Source: G958295645 sp965242735
GTDB taxonomy: Bacteria; Gemmatimonadota; Gemmatimonadetes; Longimicrobiales; Gaopeijiaceae
Direction of reading: 5' to 3'
Assembly: GCA_965242735.1 (NCBI GenBank)
Contig: OZ251497.1
Coordinates: forward strand, 2,604,001-2,668,000
Length of the DNA: 64,000 bases
A program made the position numbers and the translations under genes. The notes under the pieces are model-generated. The model ran no database searches and was not told the origin of the DNA. It saw nothing but the letters and a program-made list of their open reading frames with translations. Position 1 is the stretch's first letter, and every line of letters begins with the position of its first letter. Positions 7,739 through 16,539 of the stretch are shown one piece after another.

Positions 7739-10066
7739 CTGAAGTTCTCCGGCTGGCGGTTCGCGAACTCGGCGTTGACGGTTGCGGCCGTCAGCCTGCT
7801 GGCGCTTTCCGCCATCCTGCCGACGCCCACGCCCGCAGCCGTCGCAGGAAGCCAGCAAGCGGACGCCGCGCGGAACCCCGCAACGCCGCCGCCCGCCGAA
7901 GTCTTTCTGGACCCTGCAGCCCAAGACCTCTACGAGGCCGCCGCGGCCCAGTGGCGCCGGTTGGACGAGTCCATCGTCAGCTACGCCGCGCGGGTCCAGC
8001 AACGGCTCGCCGCCGCCGTCCGCCTGCCGCTCAAGGACCGCACCGTGTACGCCGGCGAGACCGCGTTGCGCGTCTTCTGGAGGCGGGACAAGCATCCCAT
8101 CGTCCAGGTCCTCGGCATGCGCTCGCGCGACCCGACCGGAACCACGCAACCCGCCGAGGACCGCGGCTGGCTGAACGACCTTCCCTTCAGCCGCCCGTTC
8201 GATCCCGGCGCCGACCGGCTCTTGTTCGGGCTGGCCAAGACCGAAGACCGCGAGCGCACGGAGCTTCGCGACATGGGTCCCATCGGGGTTGCGGACGACT
8301 TCTGGTTCGCGCATCCGCTGGCAGCCGACGCCCACGAATCGTACCGCTATCAGAGCGGCGACACGGTTGTGCTTCGTTTCCCGGACGGACGCGAGCTCCG
8401 GACCGTGCAGCTGCACGTCCTGCCTCTGCGGGCGGACCCGCACCGGATCGCCGGCACGTTGTGGATCGAGCCGGAATCGGGAGCCCTGGTGCGCGCCGTC
8501 TACCGCTTGAGCCGGGAACTCGACGTGACCCGGGACACCGAGGAAGGCTTCGGCGACAGCCCGCTGCGGTTCATGCCCTTCGCGAGACCGTTGACGATGG
8601 ACTTGAGCCTGCTCGCCGTCGACTACGCGCTCTGGGACTTCAAGGCGTGGCTGCCCCGCACGATGCGGCTCGAGGCGGAGATCCGCGCAGGCTTGTTTCG
8701 ATTCCCCGCTTCGTTCGAGCAGACCTACCGGATCGAGTCCGTGACGACGGCAGCCGACGTGGCCGCAGGGGGCAACGCGGACTTCCCGGACGTCTCGCTG
8801 GACACCGAGGCCGAAGCGAGCGCGTTCGCGGCACAGCTCGCCTCGGACAGCGCCCCTCCCGGCGGGCGGGAGTCGTTCTTCATCGTTTCGCAGGACCTCG
8901 CCGACTTGACGGACAGCCCGCATCTGCCGCCTCCGATCTGGGAGGACGCCCCCGCCTTCCTGTCCGAGGCGCAGCTCGACGCCTTCGCGGAGAGCTTGGC
9001 CCAGCTGCCGCGAGCGCGCCGGCCTGCGCTGGCTTGGTCGATGGGCTGGCCTTGGAACGGCCGCGGCCTGTTGCGCTACAACCGCGTCGAAGGATTGGCC
9101 CCCGGGCTGCGCGCCGCTTGGCAGCTCGACGGAAGGCATGCCGTGTCCGTCGCCGCGAGGCTGGGGCTGTCGGACCTGCGCCCCCAAGTGCGAGTCGAGC
9201 TCGAACGTCAGACCGTGCTGCGCCGCCTTGCCATTGAGGCGTTCGACGAGACGCAGGCCACCGATCCAGCCGGGAGCTACCTGGGAACGGGCAACTCGGC
9301 CTCCGCCTTCTTCGCGGGACGCGACCGGGGCCGCTACTACCGTTCCACAGGGCTCGGTCTGGTCTGGCGTCCGCCCGCCGCCGACCGCGAGTCCGTCCTG
9401 CTGCGAGGCTACGCCGAACGCCATCGCTCGCTGCGCACCGAAGCCGGCTTCGCCCTGTTCAAGGCGCGCGCGGAAGAGTGGGGCTTCCCTCCCAATCCAG
9501 CCGTGGACGAAGGCACGGAATTCGGCGTCGAAATGCGCGTCTCGCCGTGGTGGGGCGCCGAGGCGTCAGGCGTCCAGTTCGGGCTGGACGTGACGGCGCG
9601 AGCGGCCCGCTGGCGGCCTAGCGATGGAGGCCCCCGAGAAAACTACGCGACGGCCTCGGCGACTCTGCGCGGGGCGTTGCCCCTCTTTGCGACGGGAATG
9701 GGCCGGTGGCGGCTCGGCGCGGAAGCCGGCGCCGGAACGACCTGGGGCCGCGCATTGACGCAACGGGCGTGGCACCTGGGCGGCGCACGCACGCTCCGGG
9801 GCCATTCGGACGCCGTGCTCGCCGGGCCGGCCTTCGCCCGCGGCCGCGTCGAAGCGTCTTGGTCGGTCGAGTTCGCGGGACTGGGCGTGTTCCTCGACGG
9901 CGGCTGGGCCGGAGAACCCGGCGCCTTCCGCGCCGCCCGGCCGACCTACGGCGCTGGAGTGGGCCTGACCCTGCTCGACGGTCTGATTCGCGTGGACTTG
10001 GCCCGAGGCCTCCACGGCTCCAGCCCGCGGTGGCGCACGCACTTCCACCTGGACTCGATTCTGTAG
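7739..10066 (+). CDS. Outer-membrane protein with Omp85/BamA-like C-terminal barrel
   Basis: An N-terminal signal sequence (VAAVSLLALSAILPTPTPAA) leads into a roughly 300-residue periplasmic region. A C-terminal half rich in alternating polar/aromatic strands follows. Near the end is LGGARTLRGH, the G-x-x-x-[IL]-R-G motif typical of Omp85-superfamily barrels, and the last strand ends HFHLDSIL. I see no obvious POTRA repeat, so it is probably a single-partner or patatin/metalloprotease-like Omp85 relative rather than BamA itself. The start is uncertain. The first ordinary candidate is TTG at 7775, but a CTG at 7739 preceded by GGAGAG gives a better n-region (KFSGWRFANSA). It begins 43 bases after the propeller gene, so the two may be co-transcribed. 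Confidence 0.7.
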   Translation: MKFSGWRFANSALTVAAVSLLALSAILPTPTPAAVAGSQQADAARNPATPPPAEVFLDPAAQDLYEAAAAQWRRLDESIVSYAARVQQRLAAAVRLPLKDRTVYAGETALRVFWRRDKHPIVQVLGMRSRDPTGTTQPAEDRGWLNDLPFSRPFDPGADRLLFGLAKTEDRERTELRDMGPIGVADDFWFAHPLAADAHESYRYQSGDTVVLRFPDGRELRTVQLHVLPLRADPHRIAGTLWIEPESGALVRAVYRLSRELDVTRDTEEGFGDSPLRFMPFARPLTMDLSLLAVDYALWDFKAWLPRTMRLEAEIRAGLFRFPASFEQTYRIESVTTAADVAAGGNADFPDVSLDTEAEASAFAAQLASDSAPPGGRESFFIVSQDLADLTDSPHLPPPIWEDAPAFLSEAQLDAFAESLAQLPRARRPALAWSMGWPWNGRGLLRYNRVEGLAPGLRAAWQLDGRHAVSVAARLGLSDLRPQVRVELERQTVLRRLAIEAFDETQATDPAGSYLGTGNSASAFFAGRDRGRYYRSTGLGLVWRPPAADRESVLLRGYAERHRSLRTEAGFALFKARAEEWGFPPNPAVDEGTEFGVEMRVSPWWGAEASGVQFGLDVTARAARWRPSDGGPRENYATASATLRGALPLFATGMGRWRLGAEAGAGTTWGRALTQRAWHLGGARTLRGHSDAVLAGPAFARGRVEASWSVEFAGLGVFLDGGWAGEPGAFRAARPTYGAGVGLTLLDGLIRVDLARGLHGSSPRWRTHFHLDSIL

Positions 10067-10092
10067 GGACCGGGCGGTAGCTGGCCTGCTAG

Positions 10093-10680
10093 CTAGCGCG
10101 TCACGCGGTAGTAGAAGCGCACTCCCAGAAGCGCGGCCAGAAGGACGGCCGACAAGAGGGGCCAGAAGGTGTCGGCCCTGACCTTCCAGAAGAAATGAAG
10201 GACGCCCAGCGCGGCGGCGGCGTAGGCGAGACGGTGAAGGCTGCGCCAACGCCTGCCCAGGCGCCGAATCCAGCCCTTGGTGGAGGTGACGGCCAGGGGC
10301 ACGAGCAACACGAGACCGGCGAAGCCTGCCGTGATGTAGCGCCGATCCAGCACGTCTTCGACGATGTAGCGAAGGGCGAAGAACTGGTCCAGGCCCGCGT
10401 AGGCCATGAAGTGGACGCAGGCGTGAAAGAAGGCGAAGAGGCCCAGGAGGCGCCGGAGCTTGACGGCCTGGTTCCACTTCGCGAGGCGGCGAACGGGGGT
10501 GACGGCCAGGGTCGCGAGCAAGAAGCCGAGGGTCCAGCGGCCCTCCACGAGGATCGCCTTCTCGATGGGATTGGCGCCCAGCCAGCCGCCGAAGAAGCCG
10601 GCGGCCAGCCATGCGGTGGGGGCCAGCCCGGCCAGCCACACGGCTCCCTTGAGAAGGAGGACTTGCTGCCGGGAAGTCAC
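10093..10680 (-). CDS. msrQ: MsrQ, heme membrane subunit of the periplasmic Met-sulfoxide reductase
   Basis: This 195-residue integral membrane protein has about six hydrophobic segments and the family features of YedZ/MsrQ: GRWTLGFLLATLAVTPVRR, the heme-ligand region (FAFFHACVHFMAY) and LHRLAYAAAALGVLHFFW. MsrQ takes electrons from the quinone pool or a flavin reductase and passes them to MsrP, which repairs oxidised methionines in periplasmic proteins. The start is a GTG. The gene follows msrP by 69 bases, the order seen in E. coli. Identification is secure. Confidence 0.93.
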   Translation of the reverse strand: MTSRQQVLLLKGAVWLAGLAPTAWLAAGFFGGWLGANPIEKAILVEGRWTLGFLLATLAVTPVRRLAKWNQAVKLRRLLGLFAFFHACVHFMAYAGLDQFFALRYIVEDVLDRRYITAGFAGLVLLVPLAVTSTKGWIRRLGRRWRSLHRLAYAAAALGVLHFFWKVRADTFWPLLSAVLLAALLGVRFYYRVTR

Positions 10681-10722
10681 AGGGGCGAGCCCGGCCGGCT
10701 TCCCGCGCCCACGCTGACGGGC

Positions 10723-10752
10723 CTAGACTAGACTAGACTAGACCTAGACCTA
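10723..10752. repeat. TAGAC pentamer tandem repeat at the msrP stop
   Basis: Four perfect TAGAC units are followed by two degenerate ones (each preceded by an extra C). They span the msrP stop codon and the msrP-msrQ gap. Read on the minus strand the unit is GTCTA. Short tandem repeats can vary in copy number; here a change would alter only spacing to msrQ. Confidence 0.7.
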
Positions 10753-11760
10753 GAAGAACCTCTTCAGGTCCATGCCCTCGTACAGGTGGCCGACTTCGTC
10801 CGCGTAGCCGTTGAGGAACTGGGTCGGCACGCGGCGGAACTTGCCCAGGGGGCGCTCGCGGGCTTGGCTCCAGCGCGGATGGGACACGTCGGGATTCACG
10901 TTGGAATAGAAGCCGTACTCGCCGGGGGTCTGCGTGGCCCAGGTCGTCGGAGGCTCGGTTTCCGTGAACGTGATGCGGACGATGGACTTGATGCTCTTGA
11001 AGCCGTACTTCCAGGGAACGACCAAGCGGATGGGCGCGCCGTTCTGGTTCGGCAGGGTCTTGCCGTACATGCCCGTGGCCAGGAACGCGAGCGGGTGCAT
11101 GGCTTCGTCCATCCGCAGTCCCTCGCGGTAGGGCCAGCCGATCCGGGGCCGCCAGCGGCGCTCGGGCATCTGTTCGGGATCCCACAGGGTCTCGAACGCC
11201 ACGTACTTGGCGTCTCCGGTGGGCTCGGCCCGCTTGATCACGTCCGCGAGCGGGAATCCCCGCCACGGCACCACCATCGACCACGCCTCGACGCACCGGA
11301 ACCGGTAGACGCGGTCCTCGACGACGGAGGGCTTGACGAAGTCTTCCAACTGGTACTCCGCCGGCTTGTTGCACAGCCCGTCCACCTTGACGGTCCACGG
11401 ACTCGTGCGCAACGAGTGCGCGTTGCGCGCCGGGTCTTCCTTGCCCGTGCCGAACTCGTAGAAGTTGTTGTAGCGCGTGGCCAGCCGTTCCGGCGTCGGT
11501 TCAAGGTCCTGGCGGCGCGCGCGCGGCCCTTCAAGGCCCGCCCTGGCGGTGCTCCCGTCCGCCCGGCCTAAACCGTCGGTGGAGCTCGCCGGCGGCGTCG
11601 CGACGCCGTCCAACCGACGCGCAACCGCTCCCGCCGGGCCGAACAGGAAGGCGGCGCCGACGGCGCCGGCGCCCAGGAACTTGCGACGGTCGACGTAGTC
11701 CGACTCGGAGGTGATCTCCGACGAGGGGACTTGGCTTGTTCGGCTGGTCTTGATGATCAT
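10750..11760 (-). CDS. msrP: MsrP, molybdopterin catalytic subunit of periplasmic Met-sulfoxide reductase
   Basis: This 336-residue protein has a twin-arginine signal (DRRKFLGAGAVGAAFLFG, R25-R26), as expected for a Tat-exported molybdoenzyme. C156 in RFRCVEAWSMVVPWRGFPL is the molybdenum ligand conserved in the YedY/MsrP family, and KYGFKSIKSIVRITFTE is a further family block. It reduces methionine sulfoxide in envelope proteins using electrons from MsrQ. I chose MIIKTS (ATG at 11760) because the Tat motif then falls at a normal distance; a 20-residue longer frame exists. A low-complexity Ala/Gly/Arg insert (about 55-85) follows the signal peptide. It is the first gene of an msrPQ operon, and the repeat-rich DNA at 11761-11928 should hold its promoter. 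Confidence 0.94.
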   Translation of the reverse strand: MIIKTSRTSQVPSSEITSESDYVDRRKFLGAGAVGAAFLFGPAGAVARRLDGVATPPASSTDGLGRADGSTARAGLEGPRARRQDLEPTPERLATRYNNFYEFGTGKEDPARNAHSLRTSPWTVKVDGLCNKPAEYQLEDFVKPSVVEDRVYRFRCVEAWSMVVPWRGFPLADVIKRAEPTGDAKYVAFETLWDPEQMPERRWRPRIGWPYREGLRMDEAMHPLAFLATGMYGKTLPNQNGAPIRLVVPWKYGFKSIKSIVRITFTETEPPTTWATQTPGEYGFYSNVNPDVSHPRWSQARERPLGKFRRVPTQFLNGYADEVGHLYEGMDLKRFF

Positions 11761-11820
11761 CTGCGGCTTTCTTTGTCCTCGAGGGACGGGACGCCCGCGC
11801 GGAGGCGAGGCCGTCTGCAC

Positions 11821-11888
11821 GGAGGCGTGGCACCCCGCGGCGGCGGGACGGGGCGCGGAGGCGTGGCACCCCCGCGGTGGCGGGACGG
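11821..11888. repeat. 36-base direct repeat upstream of msrP
   Basis: Two near-identical units start at 11821 and 11857 (GGAGGCGTGGCACCCC core, followed by a C/G-rich arm). A more degraded relative begins near 11801. They fill the gap between the choice-of-anchor B gene stop and the msrP start. They could be a slippage-generated array or repeated regulator sites; no palindrome stands out. Confidence 0.6.
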
Positions 11889-11928
11889 GCCCCCTCCCCC
11901 GCGCCCGGACCGCGCCCGCGCGCTTGGC

Positions 11929-14466
11929 CTATGGAATCAAATTGCGGTTGGCCTTCCTGAGGACGAACACGCCCTCCTTGCCGGACGTCACCACGATCAC
12001 GCCGCTCTTGAAGTACGGGTAGTTGCTCCAGGAACCGTCGAAGCCGGGCGCGTCCTCCGTCCAGGGCACGGTGTCGAAGAAGGCCACCTCCCTGGGCGCC
12101 ACGCGATCGGAGATGTCGAGGATGCGCAGTCCGCTCACGTAGTTGGACTGGTACATGAGATTGCCCAGCACGTAGAGGTTGTGGTCGGACGACTTGTTCT
12201 CCGAGAAGTGCTCCTTGACCAGCAGGGGATCGTCCAAGTCCTTCACGTCCCACACCAGCGTGCGCGTGGAAGCGACGCTGCCGCCCAGCTCGTCGAGTTC
12301 GTCGTTCATGTAGAAGTACTCGTGCTGCTCGTCGATCCAGCCCTGGTGCGAGTAGCCGGCGTTGGGGTAAGACGACATGGCCAACGCGACCGGGTTGTCC
12401 TTGTCGGTGACGTCGGCGATGCTGAGCGCCGTCTCGTTGGAGCCGAAGCACACTTCCTTGCCCTGGTGCTCGGTGTCCGGACCATGGTAGTTGATGCACA
12501 TCGCGTCGTGGCTGTAGCCCGTTCCCCGGCGGCCCGTCGTGGCGTCGGCGAAGCATCCGGCGAACTCGGGCGCCGTCGGCGTGCGGATGTCGATCATGTG
12601 CAGTCCCCCGCCGCAGGTGTTGCCGCCGCCGCTGCTGCCCACTGCGTAGGCGAAGCCCGTCTCCTCGTTGACGACGATGTTGTGAGCGCTGTGGATGCCG
12701 TCGTAGTGCGCGGTCGCTTCGAAGGTGACGGGTCCGTCGCGGGGCTCGCGCAACTGGCGAAGATCGAAGACCTGCATGCCGTGCTCGCCGGCGCCGTCGG
12801 AGACGATGAAGGCGTGGTCGGCGTACACCTTGATGTCGCGCCACACGTTGGGCCGGGCGCCCTCGGTCAAGGGCAGGTTGCCGGCGTACACGGGGTGGGC
12901 AGGATCGCCGAGGTCGATGAAGGCCGTGCCGTCGTAGCGGCCCACGAGGGCCCACTCCGTTCCTGTCTCCGGGTCGGTCCAGCCCCAGACGTCGTTGACT
13001 TCGACGCCGCGCGTGCCGCCGATCTCCTGCACCGGCAAGAAGGACACGATGTCGACGTCCGTGCAGGTGAACTCTTGCGCCTGGCCGTCCTCGCAGGCCA
13101 CGTCGCCGCCCGTGATCGCGTCCAAGGCGACGACCTCGCTCGCCACGGAAGCCGCGAGCGTCCATCCGCCCTCGCCGTTCGTCTCGACGATGGCGGCCCG
13201 GCCCAGGCCGTGGTCGGCGCCGGGCAAGGCGACGACGCCCCAATCCCCGTCCTCGGACAACGCCACGCCGGCGCCCGGCCTGCTCTGCAAGACGCCGTCG
13301 ATCGCCACCTTGGAGAGCGAACTCCAGCCCCCGCGCTCGGAGTCCCACGAGAGCATGTAGCCCAGGACTGGTTCCCCGCTGCCGGTGACCCCAGCTCCGA
13401 TCAGAGCGCCGAAGTCGACGGGCACAATCGACGAGCCGAAGAGCGAGAGTATTTGTCCATCGAAGGGAGCATGGACCGCCTGCCAGTCCCATTGCCCCGT
13501 GTCTTCGTTCAAGGCGAAGCCGTAGACCGCCCCCACCCATTCGTTCGCTCTCGGTGCACCGATCAGCGCCATGCCGTGCCCAACGGCCAAGGATGCGCCG
13601 AACGCGCTTGCTGGGCCTGGGGACGCGGCCTGCCCGGGGGGAAGACGGGCCCCTGCGCCCATTGCGTCCGGGTCGATCTTCTGGACCTGCGCCCATCCGT
13701 CGTCCTGGCGCCGAAACGCGTAGACCTCGCCGCGCCCCTCGCCGGCCCCCGGAGCGCCGACCAGGATCCAGTCGGCGTCGCCCGCCAAGACGCCGCCGAA
13801 GGGCTGGGCCGGATCGCCGTCTTCCGTCATCAGCTTGGCCGTCTCCGCCCATTCGCCGCCCTCGTTCTTCGACAGAACGTAGACCGCCCCTCGCCCGTCG
13901 GCGTGGCCCCATGCCGAAACCAGCACGTTGGAGCCCGCCTTCGCCATCACGCGGCCCCAGGCGTCGCCCGCCGCGCCGTCGCTGGCCACAATCCGTTGCA
14001 CTTCCGTCCACGCGCCGGCGTCGTTCTCGCGAAAGACGTAGACGGCGCCGGGCGTGTCCTCGGAACTGCTCGCGCCCGCCACCGTCGCGCCGACGAGCAG
14101 GTCGCCGCCGCTGACGGAGAGCGTCCGGCCGAAGTGGTCGCCCACCGCGGCGTCCGACGCTTCCAGACGCTGCATCTCGGTCCACGCGCCGGCGTCGTTC
14201 TTGCGGTACACGTACACGTACCCCGGGCTGCGCTCGTTGAGCGACTCGCCCACGAACACGTCGCGGTCGCCGACGGCCACCACGCTGGCGTAGCCCTGGG
14301 CCGCCGCCGGGCGAACGCCGAGCCACGACGCGGCAAGGGCCGAGACCGCCAGCACGGCCGCCACGGCCAGTCCGGTCTTGAGCGGCCTGGCGGCGAGCGG
14401 GCGGGCGGCGCAGGGGGACCCGTGCGCGAGGCGGGCTCGGGCAACGAGCGGGAGAGACTTCTTCAC
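11929..14466 (-). CDS. Secreted FG-GAP / choice-of-anchor B (LVIVD-type) protein
   Basis: This 845-residue exported protein starts at a GTG preceded by AAAGGAG at ideal spacing. It has a signal peptide (residues about 30-55, LAVAAVLAVSALAASWLG). The first half carries FG-GAP-like propeller repeats, each with GDHFGRTLSVSGGDLLVGA-type units and a VYVYRKNDAGAWTEMQRLE-type strand. The second half is a choice-of-anchor B / LVIVD propeller (NDVWGWTDPETG, IKVYADHAFIVSDG, HDAMCINYHGPD). Such proteins are predicted surface or secreted propellers, often calcium-binding; a specific ligand is not visible. The domain pairing of two propellers is less usual. Upstream is a 17-base tandem duplication. Confidence 0.8.
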   Translation of the reverse strand: MKKSLPLVARARLAHGSPCAARPLAARPLKTGLAVAAVLAVSALAASWLGVRPAAAQGYASVVAVGDRDVFVGESLNERSPGYVYVYRKNDAGAWTEMQRLEASDAAVGDHFGRTLSVSGGDLLVGATVAGASSSEDTPGAVYVFRENDAGAWTEVQRIVASDGAAGDAWGRVMAKAGSNVLVSAWGHADGRGAVYVLSKNEGGEWAETAKLMTEDGDPAQPFGGVLAGDADWILVGAPGAGEGRGEVYAFRRQDDGWAQVQKIDPDAMGAGARLPPGQAASPGPASAFGASLAVGHGMALIGAPRANEWVGAVYGFALNEDTGQWDWQAVHAPFDGQILSLFGSSIVPVDFGALIGAGVTGSGEPVLGYMLSWDSERGGWSSLSKVAIDGVLQSRPGAGVALSEDGDWGVVALPGADHGLGRAAIVETNGEGGWTLAASVASEVVALDAITGGDVACEDGQAQEFTCTDVDIVSFLPVQEIGGTRGVEVNDVWGWTDPETGTEWALVGRYDGTAFIDLGDPAHPVYAGNLPLTEGARPNVWRDIKVYADHAFIVSDGAGEHGMQVFDLRQLREPRDGPVTFEATAHYDGIHSAHNIVVNEETGFAYAVGSSGGGNTCGGGLHMIDIRTPTAPEFAGCFADATTGRRGTGYSHDAMCINYHGPDTEHQGKEVCFGSNETALSIADVTDKDNPVALAMSSYPNAGYSHQGWIDEQHEYFYMNDELDELGGSVASTRTLVWDVKDLDDPLLVKEHFSENKSSDHNLYVLGNLMYQSNYVSGLRILDISDRVAPREVAFFDTVPWTEDAPGFDGSWSNYPYFKSGVIVVTSGKEGVFVLRKANRNLIP

Positions 14467-14480
14467 GGGAGACTCCTTTA

Positions 14481-14514
14481 GTTGATCTTGCGTGCTGGTT
14501 GATCTTGCGTGCTG
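14481..14514. repeat. 17-base perfect tandem duplication
   Basis: The unit GTTGATCTTGCGTGCTG occurs twice head to tail in the leader of the choice-of-anchor B gene, just upstream of its AAAGGAG ribosome-binding site. It is short and perfect, so probably recent. It may affect the promoter or leader of that gene. Confidence 0.7.
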
Positions 14515-14567
14515 GCCGGCCGCGCGTCGGCGCGAACCTCCGGCCGGTCGAGGCCAGTCCGGCCAAG

Positions 14568-16337
14568 TCAGCGGAATTCGACTTGATCGATGGCGAAGCG
14601 GAACGCGCCCAGACTCGGTCCGCCGGCCCAAAGGACGCCGGTCAGGCCGGACGCGTCGAGCCCCGGGAACGACGACAGGGGCAACACGACTTCCTGCCAC
14701 TGCTCCGTCGCCTCAAATGTAACCGTCGAGGGCACCTGTCCCAGGCTCTCGCAGAACATGATGGCGCGGTAGACGCCGGGCTCGCCCCGCGTCCAAAAGA
14801 CAAGCTCGGTGGCCGCCGAGAGGTCCACGGGCGCAAAGGCGGCCGGACCCGGGAAGAACATGGCCCCGGCCCAGGGGAAGGGGAAGGCGTCCCCGATCTC
14901 GCCCGATATCGCCAAGTGATGAGGCGTCTCCTGCGCGCCTCCGTCGCCCACCGCGGTCTCGACGGTCGAGTTGCCGCCCGCGAAGTCGTCGACGGAGTTC
15001 TGCCAGCCCATGCCGTAGGCGGCCGAGGTCTCTCCGTCGTCGAAGTCGTCCACGGGGCCGAGCGGCGCGGCGGCGTGGTCCGTCTCGGGCGGCCGGGAGC
15101 GCTCGATGGCGCGGCCTTCCTTCCACACGGCCACGATGGCGCGCGTGGCTCGAAGGTCTTCCAGCGGGTCGCCTTCGACCAGCATCAGGTCCGCGCGCAA
15201 TCCGGGAGCGATGCGGCCTCTGTCGGCCAACCCGAAGGCGTCGGCCGGCGCCGACGTGGCCGCGGCCAGGATCGCTTCGGGAGACAGGCCGGCCATCTCC
15301 AGCAGCTCCAATTCGCGGTGCATGGTGACGCCGTGCGCCGTGCCCGGATTGGGCGCGTCCGTGCCTGCCAGGATGGGAACGCCCGCCTCGTGGAGAGCCC
15401 GCACGGCCAGCACGACGTTGTCGAAGTCCGCGCCCGGGGACGCCCCGAACGACGCGGCGAGCTGAGAGCGTTCGCCGGTCCCGAGAAGCGGACCGATGTC
15501 GGGATCGTCCGCAAAGCTGGCTCCGACGCCTCTTCCGGTCACGCTCTCCAGAACGGTCATCGTCGGAACCACGAAGATGCCTTGGGCGGCCGCCTGCGCC
15601 ACCAGATCCGGCGGCGGCGGCAAGTCTGCGAAGATATGGACCAACCCGTCGACCTCCGCGGCCAGCGCCGTCCGCGTGGCAGCCACGGTCGTGACGTGGG
15701 CGACCGCCATCCTGTCGTGGTCGCGGGCGGCCTCGACGAGGGCCCGGACCGTGGGCGGGTCCAAGGTGGGAATCGGCCTGGCCATCATCGTGCCGTCTTC
15801 GACGATGATCTTGATGAAGTCGGAGCCCTCGGCGACGCGGGCGGCGATCCAAGGGGCGGCTTCCTCGGGGGTCGTCAGCGTGGGGATGGGGATCCCGTAC
15901 TGGGTGCCGTGACCGCCGGGCGCGGTGGCCGCGGTGCCCGCCGAAATGAGGTCGGCCCGGTCCGCGGCCTCCCCGGCCTCCTGCTGGCGGCGCTGCTCGG
16001 CGGCAAAGTCCACTTCGGTGAACATGTCCAAGACCGTGGTCGTGCCGAAGACGGCGGCGCGGTGGAGCATGTCTTCCCGAGAATGGCCGTGGGCGTCGAT
16101 GAAGCCGGGCAGCAGGGTGCGGCCGGTCCCGTCGATGGTCTCGGCCCCCGGCGGGACTTGGACGGAGGGACCGACGGCGGCAATTCGGCCGTCGCGAACG
16201 ACGACGGTGGCGCGTTCCACGACGGTCTCGCCGTCGAAGACGCGAACGCCGGTGACGGCCCAGGTCTGGGCGGCGGCCGCGGTTGCGGCGCCGGCGAACC
16301 CGGCCCAAAGGGCGCACAGAGCCAGGATGCGGTTCAT
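14568..16337 (-). CDS. Exported amidohydrolase with C-terminal CIA30-like domain
   Basis: This 589-residue protein has a signal peptide (residues 1-24, ending AAAQ) and a metal-dependent amidohydrolase domain. H83 and H85 lie in FIDAHGHS, VRVFDGETVVERATVVVRDGRIAAVG is the typical beta-sandwich start, and ILAGTDAPNPG carries the late catalytic Asp. From about residue 430 (GPVDDFDDGETSAAYGMGW) a CIA30-type carbohydrate-binding-like domain follows, ending FRFAIDQVEFR. GGGAGGATT precedes the ATG. The amidohydrolase part resembles imidazolonepropionase/prolidase-like enzymes of Gemmatimonadota and probably hydrolyses a small amide or peptide in the periplasm; the substrate is not evident. It stands 202 bases from NamZ. 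Confidence 0.85.
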   Translation of the reverse strand: MNRILALCALWAGFAGAATAAAAQTWAVTGVRVFDGETVVERATVVVRDGRIAAVGPSVQVPPGAETIDGTGRTLLPGFIDAHGHSREDMLHRAAVFGTTTVLDMFTEVDFAAEQRRQQEAGEAADRADLISAGTAATAPGGHGTQYGIPIPTLTTPEEAAPWIAARVAEGSDFIKIIVEDGTMMARPIPTLDPPTVRALVEAARDHDRMAVAHVTTVAATRTALAAEVDGLVHIFADLPPPPDLVAQAAAQGIFVVPTMTVLESVTGRGVGASFADDPDIGPLLGTGERSQLAASFGASPGADFDNVVLAVRALHEAGVPILAGTDAPNPGTAHGVTMHRELELLEMAGLSPEAILAAATSAPADAFGLADRGRIAPGLRADLMLVEGDPLEDLRATRAIVAVWKEGRAIERSRPPETDHAAAPLGPVDDFDDGETSAAYGMGWQNSVDDFAGGNSTVETAVGDGGAQETPHHLAISGEIGDAFPFPWAGAMFFPGPAAFAPVDLSAATELVFWTRGEPGVYRAIMFCESLGQVPSTVTFEATEQWQEVVLPLSSFPGLDASGLTGVLWAGGPSLGAFRFAIDQVEFR

Positions 16338-16539
16338 GGCGGAATCCTCCCTACGGAAGCGGTCGCGCTTGGCGCGTTATGGGTTCTTTCCGGCCGAAAG
16401 TTGGCGTGCGCGCCGGCCTGGGGTCAAGCGCTCCCGCGCCGCACGCGGAGAACGCGGGCGCCGGTGGCGGTGCTTCGCACGCTTGCGCTTGCGACTCCAT
16501 CGCCTCGCCTGCGCCAGCCAGGCCGGGCCCGCCGCCGAG

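Noticed and set aside
11731..14481. Long plus-strand frame opposite the choice-of-anchor B gene
   Set aside because: It has no domain or signal and a Val/Ala/Arg/His-rich composition. The minus frame has a ribosome-binding site, signal and repeats.
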